Below, in pieces: positions 44,618 to 53,900 of a stretch of DNA of 64,000 nucleotides. Made by a program: the position numbers and the translations under genes. Origin of the DNA: Bacillus sp. NTK071. GTDB taxonomy: Bacteria; Bacillota; Bacilli; Bacillales; Guptibacillaceae. How positions within the stretch are numbered: position 1 is the stretch's first letter; the number at the start of each line of letters is the position of its first letter. The stretch is taken from contig NZ_JAFKOI010000012.1 of the NCBI RefSeq assembly GCF_017303315.1, positions 39,558 through 103,557 of the forward strand. Reading direction: 5' to 3'. Below the pieces are notes generated by a model that was not told the origin of the DNA, searched no databases, and saw only the letters and a list, made by a program, of their open reading frames with translations.

Positions 44618-47600
44618 TTACTTCCCTTTTAGTTCATTCATAACATCGTCGTGAATGGCATTTGTTCCGCCAAGGATATGGAAATTGTTGATATCAATTT
44701 CATTAATTGCATCTGAAATTGGATCAGGAATGTCGTCTGGCTTTACAAGTAGAATTGCTGCATCTTCTTTTGCAGCAAGGACAGATCCTGCAAGGGCATC
44801 AGCAAACTTAAGACCTGTTGCAACGATGGCTGTATCTGTGTTTGGTGTAAGAACCGTTGCGATGGCAGCAGATGTTGCATAGCGGTCTTTGCCACTATAG
44901 CGGACTGCACTTGATAGTTGATCGAACACCTTCGCACTGATGACATCCTTACCGCCAACAACGATTTGCTCATCTGTGTTGCTTAGGATTTTTTTCGAAA
45001 CTGCCGGTAGTTGATCGTTATCAGTTAACACAATTGGATAACCATTCTTCGCCGCATAGGATGCAACAGAAAGAGCATCTGGGAAGTTACGCGCATTTGC
45101 TAGAATCGCTTTGTCAGGAGATCCGCCAAGTTTGGCTGCGATGTTTACTGCCGTTTCGTAGCGATCCTCTCCTCCAATGCGTTCCACTTTAAGACCAAGA
45201 CTCTTTAACGAGTATTCAACATACGTCGAAATGGCCTGTTCTCCTCCAAGGATAATTGCTTTTTCAGCACCAAGACGAGCAATTTCTTCCTTCAAAGCAG
45301 AAGATACTTTGTACTTCTCGGTTAAAAGAATCGGTGCGTCGTACTTGTAAGCAAGAGGTGCGCCAGCAAGTGCATCAGGGAACATGTCGCCTCTTGCAAG
45401 CACGATTGTATCTGCGCTGTCCCATCCTTTTTTGGAGATTTCAATCGCCGTTTCATAACGATTTTCACCAGATGTACGGTCGACTTTGTTCTCCATTTGA
45501 ATCTTTGCTAGAACTGGATCATGGTCGCTCGCACGGCCATCTGCTTCACTAAAATCAGCATTAATGTTAATGCTGTCGATTGTTGTACGTTTTGCTAGAT
45601 TGTTTGATACAAGAATATGGTCAAGTACTTGCGAGTTTCCTTGATAGACATATGTGTAACGTTGTTCAGATGGTAGTCTCTCCATCATGTTCGTTAGCAC
45701 ATCGCCTTCAAGCGTGTTGATTGGTTTAGAGAATTCGAAGTCATTCAAGTCACCAAGAACGACTACATTTGCATCGTCCATGTTTGTAACAACATCGTTC
45801 ACAAAACCATTTACAATGGAAGCTTGTTTGATACGTTGTACTTCACTACCAAGAACAACTGGATGCTCTGCGCCAAATAGTGCGCCATCACCACCTTTTG
45901 AATTGAAGTGGTTCGCTACGACAACGACTTTCTCACCATTAAATTCAAACTCTGCAGCAAGTGGCTTACGAGAGTTCTTGAATGCATCGTTCGTTGGATC
46001 AATACGACCAGGGTTAAGTGTTAAGCCATTTGCATCAACATCTACTGACGTTGTTGCATCCCCAGCTGTTTTCTTTGGTAAATTAACACGTTCAGGATTG
46101 TAGATAAAACCTACGCGAATGTTTCCGCCTGGCTGCCCACCGTCTACTTTGTCTGCTGGAGCGATATCAGTAAACTTGTAAGTTGGGCCTCCCGCTTCTT
46201 CAATTGCTTTAATAATTGCGTTATAAGATTCGCTAGCATCTGTTGTGCCATCATCTGTCGGACCATTGTTGTCCTGTACTTCAATTAAACCGATGATGTC
46301 AGGTGTTTTCATGTTGTTTACAATGGAGTCAGCGATTTTCGCTGTTTTGCTTTCACCAACACCAGTGTAGTAGTTCTCAATGTTGTAAGATGCAACTGTT
46401 AAATCGCCTTCAGATGATTCGATTTTCGTTACTTCACGTTTCGTATCTCCTTCGATGACAGAAGGGAACGTACCAGTTGGACGAATTTTGAAATTGCTAT
46501 AATCGTAGCTCACGATACCTGTAACAGAGCCATCGAGTCGATCACCTGTAGTGACATCAATATCGATCCCATCTACATCAATGAGCATACGTTCTGGATT
46601 GTAATCTTCAGGTGAGATCAATAGACCATTTGCACGTGTGAAAAGTTGATCTGCACTTGCATTCACGTAAACAGGAAGTTCATCGTATTTCACAGGTCCT
46701 GAAATCGTTGCATCAGGTATTTCAATCAGCATACCTTCAAGGCTTTCATAGAAATCAAGTCCGTCCGTTTCCGGATCAAATGTTTTCATGTTGTCGTCTT
46801 CAATGTTTTCAGTTGGAGGTGTACGGTCGTCTCCAATAACGATTGCTTCTGGTAGTGTGTTTGCTGAAGATGCAATCGTCACGTTGGATGCTGTGATCTG
46901 AGTCGTTAGAAGATCCTTCGCGTCGCTATAACCGCCTTCTCTCCACTCTTTTACTTGACCATCTACTTCAACGTTATCGCCAACTTCAACGCCTGAGCCG
47001 CCGCTTTTATAAACGTAAATCCCTTCTGAAGTAGCTACGTTATCATCTGGCTGCTCTTCTTGCATGTAGAAGCCGCTTGATCCATTTTTCGCTGTAACAA
47101 TTCCTTTTACTTTTGTTACTGCCATACCTTCGTATGGAGAAGTGTGGTCCGCAGCTTGGATGTCATGAATGCTGATTCCATCTGCTGATTTTAATACTCT
47201 GTATTCAAAAGTAGAAACATCGCTTGTTTTGCCGTCTTTTGCTGCGATAGATTTAATTGTCGTGTCTTTTGTCAATTCGATCGGAGCAGTGTACTCTGTA
47301 CTACTAGCTGTTGGCTCACTACCATCGGTTGTGTAATGAATCGTTGCGCCTTCTTCAGCTGTCGCAAGCGTTACTTTTGTACCTTCAATAACAGATCCCG
47401 ATTTCGTGTTTGTTGTCACAGAGAACGCTTTTTCAATAACGTCTGCTGCGCTACGTGGCACTAGTTTGTATTCATTGAAGTTATAATCGATCACACCTTT
47501 AAGGATTTCGTATGTTTTGCCGACCTCCAGTAAAGATTTGTCATTTGGCTTGATAACAAATTCACCAGAAGTATCTTCAGCTGTAAAGTTTCCTTTGCTG

Positions 47601-48427
47601 TCGACTGATTTCACAGTGACGTTTGTAAACTTAGTGAATTCAGCTTCGTGCTGTTCACCGTTCTCTTTTGATAGATCAGTTGACTTAAGAGACTCCGGAG
47701 TTGGAATTCCTTTATCAGGAGTTGTGTTCTCTACAGTAGTCGCTTCGATTTGCTGCATACCGTAGTAATCAGTGATTGAACCTTGAGCTGTTACTTCATC
47801 ACCAGGCTTAGCAGTAATACCTGCAACGCGAATGATAATGCCAGCTGTTTCATCCTGGATAAATAGATTTGTTTGACCGCCAGCTTCAAATGCTGCTGTA
47901 GCGATTCCTTTTACTTTAACTTGTGTGTTTTTTGCTTCTTGTCTTGCATCGGCAATTGTTGAGAGTTTAATAGGGTCTGGATCTGGAGTTGTGCTGTCAG
48001 GGAAAGTGTAAGTCGATGGGCTTTTAAGACCCGGTACACCGAAATATGTTTCGAGGGTTCCGGTAATCTGAATTTTTTTACCTTTGTTTTCTGGATGATC
48101 AACTAGATTCAGATCTGTTCTGAGGTTGTTGTTAGGTAACTGAACAGGCATGATGTTTTCTGCCTTTGTCTCATCTGGTGAATCTGCGATCGCAATGTTT
48201 GTTTTTACATTATTGGCATCATCTAAGTTATAAGATGGTCCACTTGAAGTTGTTCCTACAATATAACCTTCTACTGTGGCAGAACCAGTATTGTTTGCGA
48301 TCGCTTCACTTACGGAAATGGTTCCTTCTGCTGAAGCATACTGCGAAACTGGTAATGCGAAAAAGCTAAGGACCATTGAGAAAATGAGCGCAAAGCTAAT
48401 TAAACGACGTGTTGACCTTCGTTCCAA
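44618..48427 (-). CDS. multidomain extracellular nuclease (endonuclease/exonuclease/phosphatase fold) with CWB2 repeats
   Basis: 1269 residues. Signal peptide about 1-33 (YASAEG). Two OB-fold-like regions of the YhcR type (about 35-330), a chitobiase C-terminal-like beta domain (about 345-405, ATIHYTTDGSEPTASSTEY), another OB-like region (about 415-520, MAVTKVKGIVTAKNGSSGFYMQEE), then an EEP nuclease domain (about 680-980). The EEP motifs are LTVASYNIENYY, DIIGLIEVQDN, VVVANHFNSKGGD, VVLGDLNDFEFS and the terminal SDHDPVLAKI. Three CWB2 repeats end the protein. It is predicted to degrade DNA or RNA at the cell wall and is comparable to B. subtilis YhcR in design. TTG start at 48427 after GGGGGGAA. 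Confidence 0.9.
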   Translation of the reverse strand: MERRSTRRLISFALIFSMVLSFFALPVSQYASAEGTISVSEAIANNTGSATVEGYIVGTTSSGPSYNLDDANNVKTNIAIADSPDETKAENIMPVQLPNNNLRTDLNLVDHPENKGKKIQITGTLETYFGVPGLKSPSTYTFPDSTTPDPDPIKLSTIADARQEAKNTQVKVKGIATAAFEAGGQTNLFIQDETAGIIIRVAGITAKPGDEVTAQGSITDYYGMQQIEATTVENTTPDKGIPTPESLKSTDLSKENGEQHEAEFTKFTNVTVKSVDSKGNFTAEDTSGEFVIKPNDKSLLEVGKTYEILKGVIDYNFNEYKLVPRSAADVIEKAFSVTTNTKSGSVIEGTKVTLATAEEGATIHYTTDGSEPTASSTEYTAPIELTKDTTIKSIAAKDGKTSDVSTFEYRVLKSADGISIHDIQAADHTSPYEGMAVTKVKGIVTAKNGSSGFYMQEEQPDDNVATSEGIYVYKSGGSGVEVGDNVEVDGQVKEWREGGYSDAKDLLTTQITASNVTIASSANTLPEAIVIGDDRTPPTENIEDDNMKTFDPETDGLDFYESLEGMLIEIPDATISGPVKYDELPVYVNASADQLFTRANGLLISPEDYNPERMLIDVDGIDIDVTTGDRLDGSVTGIVSYDYSNFKIRPTGTFPSVIEGDTKREVTKIESSEGDLTVASYNIENYYTGVGESKTAKIADSIVNNMKTPDIIGLIEVQDNNGPTDDGTTDASESYNAIIKAIEEAGGPTYKFTDIAPADKVDGGQPGGNIRVGFIYNPERVNLPKKTAGDATTSVDVDANGLTLNPGRIDPTNDAFKNSRKPLAAEFEFNGEKVVVVANHFNSKGGDGALFGAEHPVVLGSEVQRIKQASIVNGFVNDVVTNMDDANVVVLGDLNDFEFSKPINTLEGDVLTNMMERLPSEQRYTYVYQGNSQVLDHILVSNNLAKRTTIDSININADFSEADGRASDHDPVLAKIQMENKVDRTSGENRYETAIEISKKGWDSADTIVLARGDMFPDALAGAPLAYKYDAPILLTEKYKVSSALKEEIARLGAEKAIILGGEQAISTYVEYSLKSLGLKVERIGGEDRYETAVNIAAKLGGSPDKAILANARNFPDALSVASYAAKNGYPIVLTDNDQLPAVSKKILSNTDEQIVVGGKDVISAKVFDQLSSAVRYSGKDRYATSAAIATVLTPNTDTAIVATGLKFADALAGSVLAAKEDAAILLVKPDDIPDPISDAINEIDINNFHILGGTNAIHDDVMNELKGK

Positions 48428-48597
48428 ATTCTATTCCCCCCGGATATGTAGTCGAATTTTGGTGACAATGCCACCAATTGTAAGTATACAATATCTTTTA
48501 AACTAGATGTGTAAAAATAGCGTAAATTGTCTAATTTTTGAATACGCTGTCATTGGTGGAGAGAAGGGAAAGAAAGAAGGAGGGGTCAAAAGAAGGA

Positions 48598-48663
48598 GGG
48601 GTCAGGTGCGAGCCTGACCCCCCTTAAAGACAAATAGCGGCATTTGTCCACGCTGGGAGGACA
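48598..48663. repeat. composite repeat in inverted order (B then A)
   Basis: B (48598-48621) is GGGGTCAGG-tgcgag-CCTGACCCC. Then CCTTAAAGACAAAT, the reverse of the TTTGTCTTT linker, and a decayed module A (48645-48663), TGTCC/GGACA. It is the only composite in the window in this orientation. A partial GGGGTCA lies just upstream at 48582. Confidence 0.8.
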
Positions 48664-48820
48664 CTACTTAACCCATCTTATTTCCACTTTATTCCGCTTA
48701 ACTTTTGTAAAGATTTGGTTAAACTATTATACAACTATAGAATTATGATTCTTTCATTCTTTATTTTCTGTGTTTAGCGTATAGGTCTTAAGCACCTGTA
48801 AATGGGAATGCGAGCACAAT

Positions 48821-48985
48821 AAAAAACCACCTCATCGATGGCTCGATTTGGTGGTTAAGAGGCAGGTTTATCTTCTTCTATCTTTCATCTTTGCCCGGAT
48901 GGGTTGGAAGCCATCATGCTCTAGTCGGGGGAGATGATCTTGAAGATCCTTGAGGGATCAAAACGCGGTTATATGTGGAGAATTT
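48821..48985 (-). ncRNA. unassigned structured segment with terminator-like end
   Basis: Read on the minus strand it has consecutive short hairpins, GATCCctcaaGGATC, GATCTtcAAGATC and GATGG...CCATC. A purine-rich stretch follows (AAAGATGAAAGATAGAAGAAG), and it ends in AACCACC...GGTGGTTTTTTATT, a good intrinsic terminator. It could be a small RNA, the 3' end of the dprA transcript, or the non-coding end of a lost insertion sequence. It matches no riboswitch I know. Confidence 0.35.
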
Positions 48986-49026
48986 AACAATTATCGTTTG
49001 GTTTGATAGAGAGTATGGGAATCTCT

Positions 49027-49902
49027 TTATTTTTCACGTGGATGAAAGGGTAACTCTAATCGACTTGTAAGTGAGTCAACACTACCATATGGGAGAGCAC
49101 CTTTTTCGATGAGACAGTTTGTTCCCTGTCCAATTCGATCGTCTTTGTTTTGGAATGCATAGACTTGTCTTGCTTGCTTCTGCGCAAAGTGTGCAGTCGT
49201 CATTGCACCACTCTTCACTTCAGCTTCCATAATCACGACATGACTTGACCATGCGCTGATAAGCGCGTTTCGCTGGATGAATTGCTTCGGTTTTGGTGCT
49301 GTGCCAGGTGGATACTGGGAGATAACAGCACCCTGATCGATGATGGCCTCAAAGAGCGAGCGGTGCTCTTTCGGATAACATTCATCGACTCCATGTGCAA
49401 CAAAGGCTATCGGACGCCCACGATTCGCGAGGCAGGCTACGTGAGCGAACTGATCGATTCCTTTTGCGAGACCGCTAATGACAGGAATGGCAAGACTTGA
49501 GAGCGTTTGGGACAACTCTTCGGCAGCTCTCCTTGCGTGATTGGAGCAAGTTCTAGAACCGACAATGGCTACAGACGGTAAAGTAGGTTGGATAAGGCCT
49601 TTGTAATACAGTAGAACAGGTGATTCAGGTACATCTTTTGCGTAATAAGGGTAAAGCGGGTCATCTCGGGGTAACAGCCAGATCTCCTTTTGATGAACTA
49701 CTTCAAGAATGCGTTTTGGTTTCTCCAGTGACCGCGCAGCCCAAATAGCATCACGTGCACGCTGTGAGATTCCTTTTACTTCTTGAAGTTCAGCAGGAGA
49801 GGCATGATAGACTTGTTCAGGAGTTCCGAAAACAGCCAGTAGCTTCTTTTGCGTTACTGGGCCAACATGCGGAATTGAACTAAGCCAGATCCAGCGCTCC
49901 AT
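49027..49902 (-). CDS. dprA: DNA-processing protein DprA (Smf)
   Basis: 291 residues. The N-terminal helical region has an HhH-like KLLAVFGTPEQVYHA, followed by the Rossmann-type core VAIVGSRTCSNHARRAAEELSQTL, VISGLAKGIDQFAHVACL, a PKPKQFIQRNALISAWSSHVVIMEAEVKSGAMTTAHFA block and FQNKDDRIGQGTN. DprA loads RecA on incoming single-stranded DNA during transformation. The C-terminal winged-helix domain of longer DprA proteins is absent, as in B. subtilis. There is no topA or sucD beside it; instead a RAYT gene ends 46 bases upstream in the same direction, with no clear terminator between them. Confidence 0.92.
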   Translation of the reverse strand: MERWIWLSSIPHVGPVTQKKLLAVFGTPEQVYHASPAELQEVKGISQRARDAIWAARSLEKPKRILEVVHQKEIWLLPRDDPLYPYYAKDVPESPVLLYYKGLIQPTLPSVAIVGSRTCSNHARRAAEELSQTLSSLAIPVISGLAKGIDQFAHVACLANRGRPIAFVAHGVDECYPKEHRSLFEAIIDQGAVISQYPPGTAPKPKQFIQRNALISAWSSHVVIMEAEVKSGAMTTAHFAQKQARQVYAFQNKDDRIGQGTNCLIEKGALPYGSVDSLTSRLELPFHPREK

Positions 49903-49948
49903 TCATTCACTTCTCTTTCACTTGTAATTTTAAAAGGGGCTCTCCCTA

Positions 49949-50566
49949 TTATTCAGGAAGATTTGTTAGTAAATAGATGCGTTTGCCACTAAGGATCGGC
50001 ACATGCTTCCTTAGTTCAGGTGGTGCTGATGGATCTGAATTGTGCACATAACGCTGATAAGCTTCCCGAGCTGGTTTTTGAAACAAAGATAATATGTAGT
50101 CGGGATAAGCATGCGGATCCTTTTTATATGAAAAATAGGCGCGATAACTGCTCCAGGCATAGTCCTCTGGCTTAACAGCCATCCGGGCTTTAACTGGATT
50201 AAGGTGAATGTATTTGCTCACGTCAATTTCATACATCATTGAATCAAGCAGTTCAGCGGAATAACGGCCTTGAAATACGTGTCCTGTATACTCATATTTG
50301 TCGTTGAAATATCTTGCATAGTTGGAGTTAATAACTTTCATGATTTCACCAGGGGGATGATCGAAGGTTTCGATGGAGAGGTGCACATGGTTAGTCATGA
50401 GACAGTATGCGTGTAAGCGGAACGGAAATGCCTGACGAGCTTGTTCGAGAAAGACTAAGTACTTCAGTCGATCGATTCGTTCTTCAAATAACGGCGCTCT
50501 ACGATTCCCTCGGCAGGTAATATGATACTTCGCACCAGGAAACCAATTGCGTTTTTTGCGAGCCAT
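49949..50566 (-). CDS. REP-associated tyrosine transposase (RAYT, Y1 HUH family)
   Basis: 205 residues of the IS200-like Y1 transposase superfamily: NWFPGAKYHITCRGNRR at the N-terminus, the HUH metal motif in YCLMTNHVHLSIE (about residues 54-66), and a helix INSNYARYFNDKYEYTGHVFQGRY carrying candidate catalytic tyrosines. The C-terminal YIHLNPVKARM...YAWSSYRAY pattern is typical of domesticated RAYTs rather than IS200 TnpA. RAYTs cut single-stranded DNA at REP palindromes. The gene has its own ribosome site (AAAGGAG) and is single-copy here with no terminal repeats of its own. A B-A-B repeat doublet lies 160-330 bases upstream. Confidence 0.9.
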   Translation of the reverse strand: MARKKRNWFPGAKYHITCRGNRRAPLFEERIDRLKYLVFLEQARQAFPFRLHAYCLMTNHVHLSIETFDHPPGEIMKVINSNYARYFNDKYEYTGHVFQGRYSAELLDSMMYEIDVSKYIHLNPVKARMAVKPEDYAWSSYRAYFSYKKDPHAYPDYILSLFQKPAREAYQRYVHNSDPSAPPELRKHVPILSGKRIYLLTNLPE

Positions 50567-50722
50567 TCGATTTGCTCCTTTAGTAAGGATGATGGGGAAT
50601 TTCTACCATATCGGGGCTGATAATTGTAGTATACCACCTTTCAAGAATTTGGGAATAGTTAATTTATAAATTATTCAGAAATATTTTTCATTTCAGTTGG
50701 AGGAATTTTGATGCGGTGGTAA

Positions 50723-50894
50723 TAGGGGGGTCAGGCTCGAGCCTGACCCCCCTACCGCTCTCTCCCCTCAAAACCCTTACCCCATATAAGCTCATAGCCA
50801 TTGAAAGCCGTTTGAAACAGCAAAAAGTGTCCGTCTGGGGCGGACACTTTTTGCTGTTTTGTCTTTTAGTGGGGTCAGACAGGGGTCTGATCCC
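50723..50894. repeat. repeat doublet B-spacer-A-B beside the RAYT gene
   Basis: B1 (50723-50754) is a perfect 32-base palindrome centred on GGCTCGAGCC with arms TAGGGGGGTCAGGCTC. A 60-base spacer follows. A (50815-50859) has 19-bp arms AAACAGCAAAAAGTGTCCG. After TTTTGTCTTTTAGT comes B2 (50871-50894), with one arm base changed. The spacer (TCAAAACCCTTACCCCATATAAG) resembles those at 15.2 and 22.7 kb. It fills the 347-base gap between the RAYT start and the amylopullulanase stop. Confidence 0.87.
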
Positions 50895-50913
50895 ATTATG
50901 ATTAATGCTCTCT

Positions 50914-53900
50914 CTACTTCAACTTCTCCACAACACCATCACTTACCGCATTCGTTCCACCAAGGATCGTAAACGTATCGGCTTCAAGCTTCTTAAGGGC
51001 TTCTGCCGTTTCAGTTGGCATCTTGTCAGGCTTTACGAGGAGCATGGCTGCATCCTGTTTTGCTGCAAGTACCGAGCCTGTTAGGGCATCGGCGAAGTCC
51101 ATGCCTGTTGAGATGAATACTTTCTTCGATGAATTCAATTCAGTCGCGATGGATGCTGCGGTTCCAAATCGATTTTCTCCTGCATAACGTTTCGCATCTG
51201 GTAAGCTACCAAACACTTTCTTATTAATTACCGCTTCACCACCAGCAACGATGGTTCCATCCACGCTACGTAGTGCTAGCTTCGTAGCTTTAGGAACTTC
51301 ATCCTTCTTAGCGAATAGAATTGGGTATCCGTTCTCTGCTGCATATGATGCTGCAGCTAGTGCATCCGGGAAGTTCATTCCGTTTGCTATGACTGCTTTA
51401 TCAGGGCTACCACCAAGGCTCGCCTGAATGTTAGCAGCTGTTTCAAATCGATCTTGTCCGTAAATGCGTTGCACTTTCAAGTCCATTCCTTCAAGTTGGT
51501 AGGCAATGAACTTCGGTACAGCTGATGTACCGCCGAGAATGATCGCCTTTTTAGCACCAAGACGCTTAATCTCATCTTTCACAGACTTCTCAAGTCCTTT
51601 TTCACGTGTAAGAAGAATTGGTGCGTCCAGTTTGTACGCAAGAGGTGCGCCTGCTAAAGCATCAGCAAAATTATCCCCTCTAGCAATGACAACCGTATCC
51701 GCTTGGTCCCAACCTTCTTTAGAGATTTCAACCGCTGTTGCATAGCGATCGTCTCCGAATAAGCGCACAGGCTCTTTCGGCTCAGGCTCACCCGCATTCG
51801 ATGTTACCTTCCACGTATACTCTTTCGTGTTCTTAGCAATGGCACCGCCATCGTTGTTAAAGATTTCGGATTTGTTCTCTTCAGATGGTGCGATTGAAAC
51901 AGGAATCTCGTTCTCACCATTTTTAAGAGTCACTTCGTGTGTGAACGTCATGTCGTCGTTCACTTTTACTTTTTCACCGTTGATTGTAAGGTCGCCTTCT
52001 TTAATGGCATTACCTTTAAACGTTACTTTATCGCCTTCAATGACAGCTCCGTTTTCTGGAGAGTTTACAACAAGAGGCATATCGATCCAACGATAAATTT
52101 CGTCTTCAACGACCATTTTGTTTCCGCCTTGATTCGTTACAGTTACTTTCAAATCAGTTCCTTCAGCACCATAACCATAGAAGCTCACATCATCATCAGA
52201 CTTATCATTCCGAGTGTGATCCGCAAGACCTTCTTGATCCCATGACTCACCCTTCGTGTACTTATACGTTAAATTAGTACCTTCTGGGAAAGATTTTTTC
52301 AATTCCCAGTCTGGAGATACTGCACCGTTACGGGACATTTCCCACGCGCTTGTGCTCCATCCGTTTTGATCTCCAGGCATTGTCACTTTTGCGCTTAGTG
52401 GCGTGTAATCTGGTGCGTGCACTTTAAACGTCACATCCACCATAACGATATCAGGGGTAACAGACACTTCATTCGAAGCTGTTTGATTTCCAGCCTGATC
52501 GTAGGCCACTACTCTATATTTGTATGTTTTACCGTTCTCAACCGCAAAATCCGTATAGCTTACAGCGTCTGCTCCTTCTAAAAGCTCAACTGTTTCGCCG
52601 TTTCGCTCAATTGCAAGAAGATACGGGTTATCCGCTCCTTCAAGTGCCCAGTTTAATGTAACCTGACCAGACTCTTGCATCGGTACGTCAAGCTTCACTG
52701 CATCTGCAGGAGCTTTCACATCATCCTCATTCTGAGTTAATTTAACTTCTTCAGTATTCGTTGTTTTCCATGTTGCTCCGCGATCGGTCGAGTAAGCAAG
52801 ACGGTACGTGTATACGCCTTTTTCAATTGGACGGAAATCTGCTTTAAAACCATTATAAGCATCCTTCTCTCCATCTTGGCCAGTATACGTAGCTTGCTTT
52901 TCAGTCCAATCACCGTCTCCTTGCTTCACCTGAAGCTTCGCAATCAAGCCTTCTGCAAGACCTGACTCTGTTGCTCCTTCAATCTTAACGCTTCCTTCAA
53001 TAGCAAACGTTTTTGATAGATCAAGGACTTGATCATCCAAGGCTGTTACTGGTGTAATCTCGTACTTCCCATCTTTCCATTCAATGTGAGGAATAGATGC
53101 TTCAGTTGTTTCAACTTTCAGCGATTCATTGCCATCACCATCGACTGCTGTTACTGCAAAGAAGTACGACTGACCATTCGTCAACTTGTCGATTGTAATG
53201 GACTTTTGATCCGTAACTGTTACTTCTTCGTACATTGCACCTTGAAGCGTTGATTTATATACTTTGTACTGTTTTGCATCGCCCTTCCAAGAAAGTGTTG
53301 CGCTTCCTTCTCCTGCAGTCGCTTTTAGCTCACTTACAGCGTTTGGACGTTCAAAGCTCTGACCGTTATCAGCGATTAGCATGCGGCCAGTCATGGCTGG
53401 AATTGTAACATTCACCTTGCCATCCTTAACTGTTGCGTGATAATCCTTCGCAAGTCCATCTGTGAACGCGATATTATTTAAAAGAACATCATCCACATTC
53501 AGCTCAAGCGTTTGTGCCTTGCTGCCACGGTTAACCGCAATAACTGCAGCACCGTCGTTAGAAGTACGAGCGAATGCATACACATCGCCTTCAGCATGCA
53601 GTGTTGTTAAATCACCATACGCGAGAAGATCAGCGTTTGCCGTTCGAACTGCACCTGCATCTTGATAATGCTTTACTAAGTCAGCATTTTCATCGCCCCA
53701 AGGATATGTGCGGCGATCATCTGGATCTTTAGAGCCACTCACACCAGCTTCATCGCCATAGTAAATCGTTGGCGCACCAGGATAACCCATTTGAAGAACA
53801 GCAGCTAGTTTCAGTCGCTTCACACCAAGTTCATGATCGTATTTCGGATCGAACTCAGCTCGTTCATAACTATCTGTTCCACCACCCAGCACGTAAATCG

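Larger units (their letters stand above)
48428..49026. other. 600-base intergenic region with inverted repeat and structured segment
   Basis: It contains the inverted A+B copy (48598-48663), A/T-rich sequence, and a strongly structured segment (48821-48985) ending in a minus-strand terminator. No coding frame with a ribosome site was found. Confidence 0.6.

Noticed and set aside
48821..48985. c-di-GMP riboswitch in front of the nuclease gene
   Set aside because: ATGATGGCT and GGGCAAAG segments are present but in the wrong order, there is no GNRA hairpin between the conserved blocks, and the gene start is 400 bases away.
49949..50566. An active IS200-type insertion sequence
   Set aside because: There is no tnpB, no subterminal hairpins at the gene's own ends, and the C-terminal region is that of single-copy RAYTs.
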